Shown: positions 27,090-34,816 of the stretch, in pieces | How the letters are laid out: each line of letters begins with the position of its first letter | How positions within the stretch are numbered: the first letter of the stretch is position 1 | From: Limisphaerales bacterium | GTDB taxonomy: Bacteria; Verrucomicrobiota; Verrucomicrobiia; Limisphaerales; SXTU01 | Length of the DNA stretch: 34,816 nucleotides | NCBI GenBank assembly: GCA_009773355.1 | Contig: WRPG01000056.1 | Coordinates: 1 to 34,816 of the forward strand | Direction of reading: 5' to 3' | Made by a program: the position numbers and the translations under genes | Notes under the pieces: model-generated | What the model was told of the DNA's origin: nothing | Databases searched by the model: none | Seen by the model: only the letters and a program-made list of their open reading frames with translations

Positions 27090-30014
27090 ATGTCTGACAG
27101 CGCCACCCAGGCCCGGCTCAAGCCCGGATGCAGTGTGCCCGGCGGCGCTCTTCTGGCTGTCCTTCTCGTTGCCTCGTTCGCTTCCGCCGCGCCGCGCGTC
27201 ACCTCTCCCAAAGCCTTCCTCGGCTTCAATCTGGGCGATGATTACCAACTGCCGAACTACACGCAGCTCACCGCGTATTGGGAACGCCTCGACCGCGAGT
27301 CTGACCGGCTGAAGGTCGTTCCCATCGGCTTGACCGAGGAGGGGCGCACGATGGTCATGGGCATTGTCACCTCCCCCGCGAACCACCGGCGGCTTTATGG
27401 CTTCAAGGACACCGTGCGCCGGCTCGCGCTGGGCGAGGCCACGGCGGCGGACGCGCAGCGGCTCGTGGAGGAAGGCCGGGCGGTGGTGTGGATTGACGGC
27501 GGGCTGCACGCGACCGAGACGCTCGGCTTCACGCAGTTGATGGAGACGCTGTGGCAGTTCGTCAGCCGCGACGACGTGGAGACGCGGCGCATCCTCGACG
27601 ACTGCATCATCCTCTTCGTGCCGGCGAACCCCGACGGCATGGAGCTGGTCGCCAACTGGTATATGCGCGAGGCGGACCCGAAGAAGCGCTCCCTCGCCGG
27701 GCTGCCGCGCCTCTACCAGAAATACATCGGCCACGACAACAACCGGGACTTCTTCGCCTGTGTGCAGTCCGAGTCGAAGGCCATCAACCGCATCCTCTAC
27801 CGCGAGTGGTTCCCGCAAATCCTCTACAACCACCACCAGTCCGGCCCGCAAGGCACCGTGATGTTCGCGCCGCCGTTCCGCGACCCCGCGAACTACAACG
27901 TGGACCCGCTGGTCACGAGCGGCATTGACGCGGTGGGCGCGGCGATGATGCAGCGCTTCCTGGCCGAGGGGAAACCGGGTGTGACCGTCCGCTCCGGCGC
28001 GCGCTACTCGACGTGGTGGAACGGCGGCCTGCGCACGACCGCCTACTTCCACAACATCATCGGCTTGCTCACGGAAACCGTCGGCAGCCCGACACCAATG
28101 ACCATCCCATTCCTGCCGGACAAGCTGCTGCCCAAGGCCGACTACCTCGCGCCCATCGCCCCGCAGCGCTGGCACTTCCGGCAGTCGGTGGACTACTCCG
28201 TGACCGCGAACTATGCCGTGCTCGACTACGCCTCGCGCCAGCGTTCGACGCTGCTGCTCAACGCGTGGCGCATGGCCCGCACCGCCATCGAGCGCGGCAG
28301 CCGCGACAGTTGGACCGTGACGCCGAAGCTCGTCGAGCACGCCGGCAAGGAGCGCAAGGGCAGCCCCTTCCTCTCCAGCGCCGCGATGAACGAGTTCAAG
28401 CGCCTGCTGCAAGACCCGGCGCACCGCGACGCGCGCGCCTACGTTCTCCCGGCGAACCAGCGCGACTTCCCGACCGCAACGAAGTTCATCAACACGCTGC
28501 TCGAAACCGGCGTGCAGGTGCATCGCGCGACGGCGGACTTCACCGTCGGCACGAACCGCTACCCGACCGGTAGCTTCGTGGTGAAGTGCGCGCAGCCGTT
28601 CCGCGCGCACGTGCTGGACATGTTCGAGCCGCAGGACCACCCGAACGACTTCCCGTATCCCGGAGCCGCACCGACTGCGCCGTATGACATCGCCGGCTGG
28701 ACGCTGGCGTTTCAGATGGGGGTGAAGTTTGACCGGGTGCTGGAGAAGCTCGAAGGACCGTTCGTCGAGGTGAGTTATCCGCAAGCCCCGCCGCGCCGCG
28801 AAGTGGCGAGAGCGCCCAGCGCCGCCGGCTATTTCGTCACCGCCACGCAGAACGATGGGTTCCGCGCTGTGAACCAACTGCTCGCTGCGGGCGAGGAAAT
28901 CAGCCGGATGACTGCTGCTTACTTCTCCCTCGCCCCCTTGGGGGAGAGGGCCGGGGAGAGGGGGTCCGTGAGCCAGAACCAATCGGACATCGCCCTCACC
29001 TCTCCCCATCCCTCTCCCCTCCCTCCGGGAGCGGAGAGGGGGTCCACTTTGGGGGCCTTCTTCGTCAAGCGCGGCCCGCGCACTGAAGCGCGCCTCGCCA
29101 AGGTCGCGACCGAACTCGGGGTTCAATTCACCGCCGTCGCTACACCGCCCACCAGTGCGGTGCCGCTCAAGCCCCTCCGCATTGGCCTGTGGGACCGCTA
29201 CGGCGGCTCGATGCCCTCGGGCTGGACGCGGTGGGTGCTGGAGCGGTTTGAGTTTCCGTTCCAAGTCGTGTTCCCGCCGGAACTGGACCGGGGCAACTTG
29301 CGCGAGAAGTTCGACGTGCTGCTCTTTGTGGACGGCGCGATCCCTGCCGCCCCGCGCAACTCCGGCTCCACCACGAACACGACCAGCACGACATCCACTC
29401 CCACGGGCGATGCGCCCGCCGACACGAGCGCCGACGTGCGCGAGGAGTCGCTGCCACCCAAGTATCGCGGCCAGCGCGGCAACATCACGGCGGCCAAGAC
29501 CATTCCGCAGCTCCGCAAGTTCCTCGAAGACGGCGGCACCATCCTGACCATCGGCAGCTCGACGGCGCTCGCGCGGCACCTTGGGCTGCCGGTGGAAAGC
29601 CATCTCACCGAGCCTGACAAGGAGGACAAACCCCGCCCGCTCCCGCGAGAGAAGTTTTACGTGCCCGGCTCCGTGCTGCGTGCCCGCGTGGACACCGCGC
29701 ACCCGCTCGCCTGGGGCATGGAGCCGGACGCCGACGTGTTCTTTTCGTCCAGCCCGGTCCTCCGCTTCACGGACGAGGCCGAGCCGGGCCAGCTCGACTG
29801 CGTCGCGTGGTTCAACTCGCCGAAGCCGCTGCGCAGCGGCTGGGCGTGGGGGCAGCAGCATCTCGACAACGGCATCACCGTCGCGGAGGCCAGAGTGGGG
29901 AAAGGCCGGCTGGTCCTCTTCGGCCCGGAAGTCGCCTTCCGCGCGCAGCCGCACGGGACGTTCAAGTTCCTCTTCAACGGGCTGTGGCTGCCCGTGCTTG
30001 GCGATGCTCCGTGA
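27090..30014 (+). CDS. Exported M14-family zinc carboxypeptidase-like protein with an in-frame repeat insertion
   Basis: A 974-residue secreted protein. The signal peptide is about 1-33 (GALLAVLLVASFASAAP). The M14 catalytic domain (about 50-345) has HATE with His140 and Glu143, DNNRDF (about 216-221), the third zinc ligand His248/His249 in NHHQSGP, and a candidate catalytic Glu329 in LLTETVGS. The larger C-terminal part (about 400-974) is beta-rich, with a Thr/Ser-rich linker (STTNTTSTTSTPTGDAPA) near 760. At about residues 612-653 (FSLAPLGERAGERG then PHPSPLPPGAERG) a double-hairpin DNA element reads in frame. The enzyme probably trims or degrades extracellular peptides; substrate unknown. 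ATG at 27090 is the first plausible start. Confidence 0.85.
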   Translation: MSDSATQARLKPGCSVPGGALLAVLLVASFASAAPRVTSPKAFLGFNLGDDYQLPNYTQLTAYWERLDRESDRLKVVPIGLTEEGRTMVMGIVTSPANHRRLYGFKDTVRRLALGEATAADAQRLVEEGRAVVWIDGGLHATETLGFTQLMETLWQFVSRDDVETRRILDDCIILFVPANPDGMELVANWYMREADPKKRSLAGLPRLYQKYIGHDNNRDFFACVQSESKAINRILYREWFPQILYNHHQSGPQGTVMFAPPFRDPANYNVDPLVTSGIDAVGAAMMQRFLAEGKPGVTVRSGARYSTWWNGGLRTTAYFHNIIGLLTETVGSPTPMTIPFLPDKLLPKADYLAPIAPQRWHFRQSVDYSVTANYAVLDYASRQRSTLLLNAWRMARTAIERGSRDSWTVTPKLVEHAGKERKGSPFLSSAAMNEFKRLLQDPAHRDARAYVLPANQRDFPTATKFINTLLETGVQVHRATADFTVGTNRYPTGSFVVKCAQPFRAHVLDMFEPQDHPNDFPYPGAAPTAPYDIAGWTLAFQMGVKFDRVLEKLEGPFVEVSYPQAPPRREVARAPSAAGYFVTATQNDGFRAVNQLLAAGEEISRMTAAYFSLAPLGERAGERGSVSQNQSDIALTSPHPSPLPPGAERGSTLGAFFVKRGPRTEARLAKVATELGVQFTAVATPPTSAVPLKPLRIGLWDRYGGSMPSGWTRWVLERFEFPFQVVFPPELDRGNLREKFDVLLFVDGAIPAAPRNSGSTTNTTSTTSTPTGDAPADTSADVREESLPPKYRGQRGNITAAKTIPQLRKFLEDGGTILTIGSSTALARHLGLPVESHLTEPDKEDKPRPLPREKFYVPGSVLRARVDTAHPLAWGMEPDADVFFSSSPVLRFTDEAEPGQLDCVAWFNSPKPLRSGWAWGQQHLDNGITVAEARVGKGRLVLFGPEVAFRAQPHGTFKFLFNGLWLPVLGDAP
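28924..29045 (+). repeat. Double-hairpin repeat element inside the peptidase gene
   Basis: Hairpin one: 28927-28937 with 28940-28950 (CCCTCGCCCCC/GGGGGAGAGGG, one mismatch). Hairpin two: CCCTCTCC 29010-29017 with 29033-29040, with an inner CTCCC/GGGAG stem. The two ends are also inverted relative to each other (GGGGAGAGGGGG and its complement). It is read through in frame for about 40 codons. Confidence 0.85.
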
Positions 30015-30022
30015 CGGCCTTG

Positions 30023-30100
30023 GCCTGTGCCGGCTGCTTCCAGCCGCCGTCCGAACCGTTCGTTGCCCACTGACGGCGGCTAGAAGTCGCCGGCACGGGC
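30023..30100 (+). repeat. Inverted repeat (29-bp arms) between convergent genes
   Basis: The arms 30023-30051 (starting GCCTGTGCCGGCTGCTTCCA) and 30072-30100 match at 25 of 29 positions as an inverted repeat around a 20-base loop. It begins 8 bases after the peptidase stop and precedes the 3' end of the giant minus-strand gene, so it may terminate transcription in both directions. Confidence 0.85.
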
Positions 30101-30118
30101 TGCGGTGCGAATCAGCAC

Positions 30119-30169
30119 TCAGTCATCATCATCCCCGCCCGGCTTGGTGAAGTTGAAGGCGGCGCTCAC
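30119..30169 (-). CDS. Possible 16-codon ORF overlapping the end of the giant gene
   Basis: GTG at 30169 overlaps the TGA of the giant gene (GTGA) and opens a 16-residue frame, VSAAFNFTKPGGDDDD, ending at 30119. It could be a real micro-protein translated by coupling, a former C-terminal tail of the giant protein cut off by a frameshift, or chance. There is no other support. Confidence 0.2.
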   Translation of the reverse strand: MSAAFNFTKPGGDDDD

Positions 30170-33100
30170 GGGCGGCGCAGGCGGAGGAAGAACGGCCCGC
30201 TGCCGAGCGCGTTCGTGGTCACGAAGTCGTTGTTGATGATGGTCAGGGTGTTGGTCGCGTCCACCCAGTTTTGCAGGCCCAGGCTGGTCGCCGACTGCAG
30301 GATGAAAGCCGAAGAGCTCACGGGCCACGAGATGACCAACTGCCCGCCGGACACGGCGAAGGACAGCGTCGGTGTGGCCGCGCCGCCGATGAACGAGTTG
30401 AAGCGCATGACGAACAAATCCTCGCCGCCCGCGCTCGTGGGAGTCGCGTTGCCCAGCGTGCTGGTGCCGGTGAAGTAGCCGGTGAGGAAGGCGTTGCCGT
30501 TCGTGTCGGCGGCGATGCCCAGCCCAAAGTCGCCGTTGAGGTCCGTGCCGCCCGCCTGCTGGGCGAAGGTGAAGTTCCCGTTCGCATCCAGCCGCGACAC
30601 GAAGGCGTCGTAGGTGCCGACGATGCCGTTCAAGGTGCTGGCACCAAACGTCGCGCTGCCGCCGAAGTAGCCGGTGACGTGGACATTGCCCGCCGGATCG
30701 AGCGCGACGCCGCGCGCGGCATCCGCGCTCTGGCCGCCCGCCTGCCGCGCCCAGAGCGCGGTGCCGCCGGCGTTGAACTTGGCGATGAAAAGGTCGGCCT
30801 GCGCGCCGCCGGTGCTGGTGAGGTTGGTCACGCCAAACGAGGCCGTGCCGCCGAACTCGCCGACGACGTGCGCGTTGCCGGCGGCGTCCACGGCGAGGCC
30901 GTTGGGCCGGTCGTCGCCGGAGCCGCCCGCCTGCCGCACCCATTGCAGCGTCCCGGCAGAATCGTATTTGGCAAGGAAGAGGTCGCCCGACCCGCGGTTG
31001 GTCAGCAGCGTGCCGCCGAAGTCCGCCACCGGGCTGAGGAAGGCGCCGGTGACATACACGTTGCCGGCGGCGTCCGCGCCGATGCCGGTGCCGGTGTCGT
31101 AGGTGCCGCCGCTGAAACTGCCGGCCTTGCGCGCCCACACCGGGTTGCCGGCGTTGTCATACTTGGCGGTGAAGATGCGGCCGAGGTTGGTGAAGGTGGT
31201 CACGCCGAACGTGTCCTGAACGGAGCGGCCGGTGACCAGCACGTTGCCGGCGGCGTCCAGCGCGATGGCCGCGCCCGTGTCGGCCACGAACTCCGTGCCG
31301 GTGCCGCGCACCCAGACCAGGTTGCCGGCGGAGTCGTATTTGGCGACGAAGATGTCCGCGTAGGACGATGGACTGGAATTGACGAGCGTGACGGCCTCGA
31401 AGGCGGCGGTGGCCTCGAAGCTGCCGGTGACGTAGCAGTTGCCATTCGTGTCCACCGCGATGCCGGCCCCGGCATCGAAGCCGGCGCCGCCCGCCCGACG
31501 CGCCCACAACAGCCGGCCGGTGCCGTCATACTTGGCCACGAAGATGTCGCTCTGGCCGGCGCTGGCGAGGGCGTTCGTGCCGAAGGCGGCGGTGCCGGTG
31601 AAGGTGCCGGTGACGAAGGCGTTGCCCGCCGGGTCCAGCGCGATGGCGTGGCCGATGTCCGAGCCGGAGCCGCCGGCGGTGGAGGCCCACGGCACGGTCA
31701 CGCTCAACGGCAGGACCGTGAGCAAGGCGGCGGCGCTCGTGCGCGTGCCCAGCGGGTTGCTGACGGTCACGGAATACAGACCTCCGTGCGAGGCGGCCGC
31801 GCTGGCGATTGTGAAGGTGGCGTTGGTCGCGGCGGGGAGATTGGTGCCATTGAAGAGCCACTGGTAAGTGAACGGCAGGTTGCCCAGCACGGTGACGGAG
31901 AAGGACACCTGGGTGCCGGCGGTGACGATCCGGCTGGTGGGATTGCCCACGAGGAAGGGCGGCGAATCCACCGTCAGCGTGGCGTTGGAGCTGGTCACGG
32001 ATCCGAGCAGGTTGGACACCACCACGCTGTAGGTGCCCGCGTTGGTGACCTGCGCGCTGGGGAGGGTGAGCGTGGCGCTGATTGCGCCGGGGACGTTGGT
32101 GCCGTTCAACCGCCACTGGTAGGCCAGCGGCGCGGTGCCCGTGGCGGTGACGCTGAAGGCGACGGTGTCCCCCGCGACAGCGGCGACGCTCTCGGGATGC
32201 GCGATGATGGCCGGGGCCGAGTTGACCACCAGCGTGGCGCTGGCGCTGGTGGCGAAGCCGTTGGAGTTGGCCACGCGCACGGCGTAACCACCCGCCTGGC
32301 TGGCCAGAATGTTCGTGAGCGTCAGTGTGGCGTTGGTCTGGCCGGGGAGATTGAAGCCGTTGAAGCGCCACTGAAACGTGACCGGGGCGGCGCTCAGGAC
32401 CGTGACGTTGAAAGTGGCGTTTGAACCGGGATTGGCCGTGACGTTCTGGGGATCGGCCGTGATGCGGGGCGGCAGAGTGTCACCCAGCAATTGCAGGGCG
32501 GCATTGGGCAGGAGCCAGACCCCGCGGCCCATGCACCCGGCGACCAGCGAGTCGGTGCCCGCGTCGTAGTCCATGTCCCAGACCATCGCGTTGGGGAAAT
32601 TGGCCCCGACCCGGTTCCAGACGCCGCGCTGGTCCGTGCGGGAGAGATACACGCCGCGATCCGTGCCCACCAGAATGCCGTTGACCCCGAATCCCGACAT
32701 GAAGCGCAAGGACCAGATCCGGCCCACGCCGGTGAGGTTGCCGGTGATGTTGACCCAGCTTGCCCCTGCGTTGCTGGTGACGAACACGGCCTGGTCGCCG
32801 CCCACATACGCGGTCATCCAGTCCGCCGAATCCAGCGCGATGGCCGTGACCGCGCCGCCGGGAAACGAGGCGGCGGTCGGATTCAGCGCGAACGTGGCGT
32901 TGGTGCGCAGCAGCACGGTGGAGCCTTCGCCCACGTAGAGGACGTCGGGGTTTGCCGCGCCGGCACGATAGCCGCCGTAAGCCAGCGGGGCGGGCATGGC
33001 GTTGGCGAAAACATTCGTGCCGACCTCGCGCAGCCGCTCGCCCTGGTCGAGCGACTCATACACGCCAAAGGCACCCACAATCACCAGCCGCAGGGGATCC

Positions 33101-34816
33101 ACCGCGTTGACCTGGACGGGGGTGACAAAGTTGGGAACGAAGAAGGGAAACCCGTTCGTCACGGTCAGGGCGGGAAAGTCCACCTGCACCGCGTTGTTGG
33201 CCGCATCGAACACCGTGCGCCGGAACGCGCCCAGGTTCTGAAAGCTCGTGTAGACCACGGAGAAGCCGGGCCGGCTGCGCGTGTCCACCGCCACATCCCC
33301 GCCGTCGCCGTTGTGCATCGCCAGCCAGGCCTGGCCGCCGGGCGCGAGCTGCCGCGTGGTGCCGGTGTCCTGGTTGCCGGAGAGCGCGACCCGGGCGTTG
33401 CCGTCATAAGCTGCGTCGTGCGCCTCGGTGATCTGCAAGCCTGCGCCGCTGAGGGCGAACCAGTCGCCCGTGTTGGTGCGCGCGTTGGTGCGCTTCCACA
33501 CGCCGCCGTCATCGCCCTCGATGAGGTTGCCGGCGGCATCGAAGGCCATGTCCCGCGAGTCCGCATGGGGCGCGCTGCTGCTGGCCGTGCCGCCGCCGGC
33601 CGGCCCGAGCACGTTCGAGTGGGTCAGATGCACCCACTGGCTGCCGGTGGGCCGGGAGGCATCGCCCCGGAAGAGGCGGCCCGAGAAGTCCCGCGCGCCG
33701 ATGGCGTTGGGAAAGCCGGTGAGGTCATTGAAGCCAGCCGGCTGCCGGTCGCCACCGACATAAACAATGGTTGAGGTGGTCGGGTCCGCCGTGATGGAGA
33801 AGTGGATGCTCCCCTGGCCGCCGGGGTCGCCGTTGCCCTTGGGCTTGGGATTGATGCCCACGGAGCCGCCCACCTCGTTGGTCTGCGGCGTGTCCATCTG
33901 CGTCCAGGTCGCGCCGCCATCGGCCGAGAAGAACAGCCCGGCAAGCTGGCCGCGGTTGACGATGCCCACGAAGACGTTGTTGTTCCGGCCCACGGCGATC
34001 TCGATGTTGCTCGTGTTGCCGGCGGTGATGAGCGCGTCCATCGCGGCGCTGCTCACCTTCACCCAGTTCGCGCCCGTGTCGCTGGACTTGTAGATGCCGT
34101 TCACCGCCGCGAAGTTGAGCGGCGCGTAGAGCACGGCGTTGTTGACCGGGTCGGCGGCCAGGTCGTTGCAGACGCCGGCCGGCAGGCCCGTGCCGGCCCC
34201 GCCGGAGATCTGCACAAACGTCGCCCCGCCGTTCACGCTGCGAAACAGGCCGACGTTGGGCAGGGTGAACGTGTCCGCCTCGTTCACGGACACGACCAGC
34301 GTGCTGCCGCGGGCTGCGACGCCGGAGATGTTCTTGCCCGTGAGCAGGCCGCCGCCGTTGATCTCCGTCCAGGTGTTGCCGCCGTCCGTCGTGCGCTGCA
34401 AACCCGTGCGCGGGCCGCCCTCCTGGGCGAAACTGCTGAACCGGCCCACCCCGGCCACGAGGGTGTTGTTCGACAAATCCGTCGGGTCGAACACCAGCGC
34501 GCCAATCGAGAGCGAGCCGAGTTGGTCGGTCAGCGGCGTCCACACCGGCGCGGAGGACTGGGCGTTGAACGTGCGCCAGACGCCGCCGTTGACCGTGCCG
34601 ATGAAGAGGGTGTTCGGATTGGCCGGATGCGGGGCGACCACATGGACCGCGCCGGACACCGCGTTGCTCACGGCGGCGTTCTCGGCCTGCCCGCCATAGG
34701 CCGGGCTGGGGCCTTGCGGCAGCCAGAACACGCTGGTGGCCACGGCGGGCGGCTGGGCGCCCGCCGGCACTTGATAGGCGGACGCTGCGGCCGGCAGGCG
34801 GGCCGTGCCGGGGCCG
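30166..34816 (-). CDS. Giant repeat surface protein: BNR-like, Ig-like and SBBP-like repeats (5' end outside the window)
   Basis: At least 1,549 residues; the frame is open to the window edge, so the N-terminus is missing (GTG at 34770 is only an internal option). Numbered from that GTG: residues about 1-750 form a sialidase/VPS10-like beta-propeller with Asp-box-like motifs (TTDGGNTWTEI, SADGGATWTQM, TSNAGASWVNI). About 760-1020 hold three Ig-like domains, each with a QWRxNGxN/YQWxFNGTN core. About 1027-1455 hold seven SBBP-like blades of roughly 60 residues with the pattern A.D.AGN.(Y/F)VTG..F and D(I/L)F(V/L)AKYD. The last 75 residues (LSFAVSGGQLVISWPVSS ... FFLRLRRP) form a verrucomicrobial-type C-terminal domain. 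It is probably secreted or on the cell surface. Binding partner unknown. Confidence 0.88.
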   Translation of the reverse strand, partial: GPGTARLPAAASAYQVPAGAQPPAVATSVFWLPQGPSPAYGGQAENAAVSNAVSGAVHVVAPHPANPNTLFIGTVNGGVWRTFNAQSSAPVWTPLTDQLGSLSIGALVFDPTDLSNNTLVAGVGRFSSFAQEGGPRTGLQRTTDGGNTWTEINGGGLLTGKNISGVAARGSTLVVSVNEADTFTLPNVGLFRSVNGGATFVQISGGAGTGLPAGVCNDLAADPVNNAVLYAPLNFAAVNGIYKSSDTGANWVKVSSAAMDALITAGNTSNIEIAVGRNNNVFVGIVNRGQLAGLFFSADGGATWTQMDTPQTNEVGGSVGINPKPKGNGDPGGQGSIHFSITADPTTSTIVYVGGDRQPAGFNDLTGFPNAIGARDFSGRLFRGDASRPTGSQWVHLTHSNVLGPAGGGTASSSAPHADSRDMAFDAAGNLIEGDDGGVWKRTNARTNTGDWFALSGAGLQITEAHDAAYDGNARVALSGNQDTGTTRQLAPGGQAWLAMHNGDGGDVAVDTRSRPGFSVVYTSFQNLGAFRRTVFDAANNAVQVDFPALTVTNGFPFFVPNFVTPVQVNAVDPLRLVIVGAFGVYESLDQGERLREVGTNVFANAMPAPLAYGGYRAGAANPDVLYVGEGSTVLLRTNATFALNPTAASFPGGAVTAIALDSADWMTAYVGGDQAVFVTSNAGASWVNITGNLTGVGRIWSLRFMSGFGVNGILVGTDRGVYLSRTDQRGVWNRVGANFPNAMVWDMDYDAGTDSLVAGCMGRGVWLLPNAALQLLGDTLPPRITADPQNVTANPGSNATFNVTVLSAAPVTFQWRFNGFNLPGQTNATLTLTNILASQAGGYAVRVANSNGFATSASATLVVNSAPAIIAHPESVAAVAGDTVAFSVTATGTAPLAYQWRLNGTNVPGAISATLTLPSAQVTNAGTYSVVVSNLLGSVTSSNATLTVDSPPFLVGNPTSRIVTAGTQVSFSVTVLGNLPFTYQWLFNGTNLPAATNATFTIASAAASHGGLYSVTVSNPLGTRTSAAALLTVLPLSVTVPWASTAGGSGSDIGHAIALDPAGNAFVTGTFTGTAAFGTNALASAGQSDIFVAKYDGTGRLLWARRAGGAGFDAGAGIAVDTNGNCYVTGSFEATAAFEAVTLVNSSPSSYADIFVAKYDSAGNLVWVRGTGTEFVADTGAAIALDAAGNVLVTGRSVQDTFGVTTFTNLGRIFTAKYDNAGNPVWARKAGSFSGGTYDTGTGIGADAAGNVYVTGAFLSPVADFGGTLLTNRGSGDLFLAKYDSAGTLQWVRQAGGSGDDRPNGLAVDAAGNAHVVGEFGGTASFGVTNLTSTGGAQADLFIAKFNAGGTALWARQAGGQSADAARGVALDPAGNVHVTGYFGGSATFGASTLNGIVGTYDAFVSRLDANGNFTFAQQAGGTDLNGDFGLGIAADTNGNAFLTGYFTGTSTLGNATPTSAGGEDLFVMRFNSFIGGAATPTLSFAVSGGQLVISWPVSSSAFILQSATSLGLQNWVDATNTLTIINNDFVTTNALGSGPFFLRLRRP

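Noticed and set aside
27081-29954. 957-codon minus-strand open frame opposite the M14 gene
   Set aside because: Same cause: composition is biased and no motif is visible, while the plus strand has the M14 zinc site.
30400-31700. Regular DNA repeats resembling a CRISPR array
   Set aside because: They are the codons of about 60-residue SBBP-like protein blades, with variable sequence and no short constant repeat.
1-34816. Insertion sequences, prophage, tRNA or rRNA genes
   Set aside because: No transposase, integrase or phage-like protein is encoded, and I see no tRNA or rRNA sequence; the repeats are non-coding hairpins.

Overview
The window looks like a stretch of chromosome from a high-GC bacterium of the Verrucomicrobiota, most likely near Pedosphaera/Limisphaerales. 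This is an inference from gene content: planctomycete/verrucomicrobial-type heme-binding proteins (CxxCH with VGPD), a SMUG1-type uracil glycosylase, an aberrant RibH, a large surface protein with BNR-like, Ig-like and SBBP-like repeats, and very few recognisable Shine-Dalgarno sites. No rRNA, tRNA, CRISPR array, transposase or phage gene is visible.

Layout. Positions 1-4204: an ACT-domain protein, a TrpF-like protein with a YdeI/DUF1801 protein, ribH, a secreted blue-copper protein and a VapBC-type toxin-antitoxin pair. Positions 4214-12443: a respiratory block with heme A synthesis (ctaA, ctaB), cytochrome c oxidase subunits I, III, IV and II with two unrecognised small membrane proteins between IV and II, a SCO copper chaperone and a DUF420 (CtaM/YozB-type) assembly protein. 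Positions 12522-20200: SMUG1, a two-heme cytochrome, a UbiA prenyltransferase, rhamnulokinase, a second heme protein and a secreted alpha/beta hydrolase. Positions 20197-25292, minus strand: lspA and a zinc/manganese-type ABC transporter (permease, ATPase, binding protein) behind a coiled-coil porin and a small His-rich exported protein. Positions 25603-34816: a DEAD-box helicase, a large M14 carboxypeptidase-like protein and a giant repeat protein that runs off the window.

The most striking feature is a set of about thirteen inverted-repeat (hairpin-forming) elements of many unrelated sequence types, plus a 7-bp tandem array. Most lie between genes, and several supply the stop codon of a neighbouring gene. 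Two lie in frame inside genes: a 27-bp perfect inverted repeat inside rhamnulokinase, adding about 25 residues next to a conserved nucleotide-binding motif, and a double-hairpin element inside the M14 peptidase. A third touches the start of a small cox-cluster gene, and the tandem array encodes part of a signal peptide.

A second notable point is the oxidase. Subunit I keeps all metal ligands and the D-channel residues, but has isoleucine (Ile369) in an ungapped alignment where A-family oxidases carry the K-channel lysine. Subunit III also has a loop of about 110 residues that is normally short.
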